Shown here in pieces: positions 56,350-57,953 of a DNA stretch of 57,953 nucleotides. The first letter of the stretch is position 1. Each line of letters begins with the position of its first letter. The stretch lies in assembly GCA_964387645.1 (NCBI GenBank), contig CAYLYM010000010.1:1-57953 (forward strand), written 5' to 3'. The notes below the pieces were generated by a model, which did no database searches, was not told the origin of the DNA, and worked only from the letters and a program-made list of their open reading frames with translations. Made by a program: the position numbers and the translations under genes. This DNA comes from CAYLYM01 sp964387645. GTDB taxonomy: Bacteria > Calditrichota > Calditrichia > RBG-13-44-9.

Positions 56350-56740
56350 GATTTCTCCTCAATCTTAAATTTTAAAAAAATTTAAAAAACCTTAAAAATT
56401 GGCAAGAGAAAAAACACATTCGTCGAATTTGAACCATAAATAATTAAAAGGCAACATATGATTGAAAAAAGAAAATCCAAATCGATTACCCACACTTTAA
56501 ACAGTCGGGTTAACAGAAAAAATCAAATTAGCTTTTTAATTGGAATACGATCATAACTTAGCTATAATAGTTAAAAGCTGACCTCTCGGTCAAAGTAAAG
56601 AATTAGGAATACAATTTGCCAAATCGGCTTACTGTAGAATGATTCACTGAATCGTTAAAAACTCGTTTGATGTTTTTATTGGCTTGATAATTAACGAATC
56701 AATGGTTTGTCCTACAGAATAATATACCAAACTTTAAAGC
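56350..56740. other. AT-rich intergenic region
   Basis: 391 bases between two minus-strand genes. It holds a 32-codon plus-strand frame from 56458 that I do not accept, and a small stem (TGACC 56579-56583 with GGTCA 56588-56592). Nothing else recognised. Confidence 0.4.
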
Positions 56741-57841
56741 CTATTTATACGTAGATTTTTTAAACAGGACTTTTTTAAGAATTTCAAATTCTTGTTCAAA
56801 ATTAGGAGTAAAAATACCCTTACCCAAATTTTCTTCAACCTCTGAAATTTTCCAGAAACGGGCTTCAGAAATTTCTTTTGGATCTGGAAAAAAAGGACCA
56901 TCATCCTTTAATAAGAAAGCATGTACTAGTTCACTTTCAATTTCATTCCGCATGACATAGCGAAATAGAGGCTGAAATTTTGCCATGGATATTCCCAATT
57001 CTTCCTCAGCCTCGCGATGTAACGCATGTTCGATAGTTTCACCGCTATGGACATGTCCACCAATGGCTGTATCCCATTTTCCTGGCTGGACATCCTTATT
57101 ATCTGATCTTTTCTGCAAAAAAATCTCGCCTTGTGAGTTAAAGATGTGTACATGAACAACGGGATGCAAAAGATCAGGATTCCCATGTACAAGGCTGCGA
57201 GGTGCTTTCCCAACAATTTTTCCTTCTGGCGTTACCAGATCAAACCATTCTTCAGCAGCATATTTTTTACGGAAGCGGTACTGTTGCCAACGAGCAATAA
57301 CGAATTCAGCAATAAACACAATACCTATTAAGATGTAAAACAGCCCGCCGCTAATAAATGCCCAGGCTTCTTTGGTCATATAAAATGCTGAATAAAAAAC
57401 TAAAAAAGTGTGAACTGTAAATATATAAAACATTCGTCGCATAGTGATTTGCATACGTTGGATTTGTTCCTGAGAAAACTCTATTCCCTGCATGTAACGC
57501 CCTGACATTTTAATCAGCAAAGGATGTTTCGAAAAAGCCGAAATTCCCAGTAGAACAACTAAAATCATCTGAACGAGACCGGGTTTTAATTTGAAAAAAA
57601 TATCATTCTGCAAGATGATCGAAACCAATCCCAGAATAGTAATTAAGCCGGTATCGAAAAGAATAAATCTGTCAATTCTTTTTTCATGCAGGTAAGTAAA
57701 AATTATTTCGCCTAAGCCAAAAGTAATTGCCACTACTAAGCCAATGGTCAGGCCAAAAAACTCATCGGCAAGGATAAATACCAGCAGCGGTAGGAATCCA
57801 ATTGTAAAATTTTTTAGCAACGTTTTTCTATCTAACATCAT
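56741..57841 (-). CDS. Membrane-anchored Nudix hydrolase (septation-protein-A-like + Nudix)
   Basis: 366 residues from ATG 57841 (a GTG one codon upstream and a second ATG one downstream are also possible). Residues 1-195 are about six transmembrane helices with pattern like septation protein A/YciB (NFTIGFLPLLVFILADEFFGL, a HEKRIDRFILFDTG loop, KMSGRYMQG). Residues 200-365 are a cytoplasmic Nudix domain with Nudix box GGHVHSGETIEHALHREAEEELGI, as in GX5EX7REUXEEXGU, plus HIFNSQGEIFLQKRSDNKDVQPGKW as in IPP-isomerase/YfcD-like members. The reaction is hydrolysis or isomerisation of a diphosphate; substrate unknown. A membrane-tethered form of this domain is unusual. The gene is alone here. 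Confidence 0.82.
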   Translation of the reverse strand: MMLDRKTLLKNFTIGFLPLLVFILADEFFGLTIGLVVAITFGLGEIIFTYLHEKRIDRFILFDTGLITILGLVSIILQNDIFFKLKPGLVQMILVVLLGISAFSKHPLLIKMSGRYMQGIEFSQEQIQRMQITMRRMFYIFTVHTFLVFYSAFYMTKEAWAFISGGLFYILIGIVFIAEFVIARWQQYRFRKKYAAEEWFDLVTPEGKIVGKAPRSLVHGNPDLLHPVVHVHIFNSQGEIFLQKRSDNKDVQPGKWDTAIGGHVHSGETIEHALHREAEEELGISMAKFQPLFRYVMRNEIESELVHAFLLKDDGPFFPDPKEISEARFWKISEVEENLGKGIFTPNFEQEFEILKKVLFKKSTYK

Positions 57842-57953
57842 CACTCACCACGTTCCCAGAGTTTCAAAATATAATTTGAGAAGAATAAAGAATGAATGAA
57901 AAATTCAAAAATTTGCCAGCTTTTGCAATATTAATTTTGCAAGAAATGACAAA

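Noticed and set aside
56458..56556. 32-codon plus-strand ORF (MIEKRKSKS...)
   Set aside because: Only a weak GG before the ATG, no recognisable pattern and no supporting neighbours.
1..57953. tRNA, rRNA, CRISPR array, insertion sequence or prophage
   Set aside because: No cloverleaf with a GTTCRA-type arm, no regularly spaced non-coding repeats, no transposase or phage genes were recognised by eye; a covariance-model scan would settle the RNA genes.

Overview
The window is one stretch of AT-rich (roughly one-third GC) bacterial chromosome from a draft assembly: a run of exactly 100 N lies at 21968-22067. Several traits point to an FCB-superphylum bacterium, probably Calditrichota/KSB1-like. 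These are two secreted proteins with type IX-style C-terminal sorting domains, a GWxTD-domain protein, PorV/FadL-like outer-membrane proteins, PEGA and PD40 proteins, and a BamB-like lipoprotein. The phylum call is inference; no rRNA or tRNA gene was seen. No CRISPR array, insertion sequence or prophage was recognised.

Layout. 1-440 is a partial membrane-protein gene in visibly more GC-rich DNA. It abuts a multi-PAS/GAF sensor that stops without a kinase domain. 3412-8526 encodes a 1704-residue protein joining an N-terminal BrxC/PglY-like P-loop ATPase to a C-terminal PglZ-type phosphatase domain, with no other BREX genes in view. 8972-13769 is a tight envelope operon: metallopeptidase/propeller/Omp85-barrel fusion, PQQ-propeller lipoprotein, PEGA protein. 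14333-19203 holds GWxTD, RmlD-like and PmoA-like (DUF6807) genes. 19875-21898 is a ParB-like gene translationally coupled to a Tat-exported glycosylasparaginase. After the gap come a broken S9 peptidase, a cold-shock gene with a structured leader, and a pteridine-reductase-like SDR.

24921-31715 is a signalling region: a tandem winged-helix protein, a secreted protein made of seven 14-residue proline-rich repeats, a multi-span membrane protein overlapping a hybrid histidine kinase, and a second large hybrid kinase. Then follow alaS, a POT-family peptide transporter, and a gltX-led operon encoding a REC-PAS-kinase-like protein and an NtrC-type sigma-54 activator. 40935-43746 is decayed DNA with a SpoIIM-like gene and an inactivated metallo-beta-lactamase-fold gene.

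43853-48952 carries the two sorting-domain proteins (M1 aminopeptidase and LVIVD-repeat protein). glyA follows, then a lipoprotein/OMP/TPR operon (54582 down to 50774), a small Tudor-like-tail protein, a cyclase-family hydrolase, and a membrane-anchored Nudix protein.

Main points of interest: the stand-alone ATPase-PglZ fusion; the secreted repeat peptide beside a receptor-like membrane protein and hybrid kinases; the ParB/asparaginase coupled pair; the cold-shock leader; and the septation-protein-A-like/Nudix fusion. Calls rest on reading translations and motifs by eye. No database search was run.
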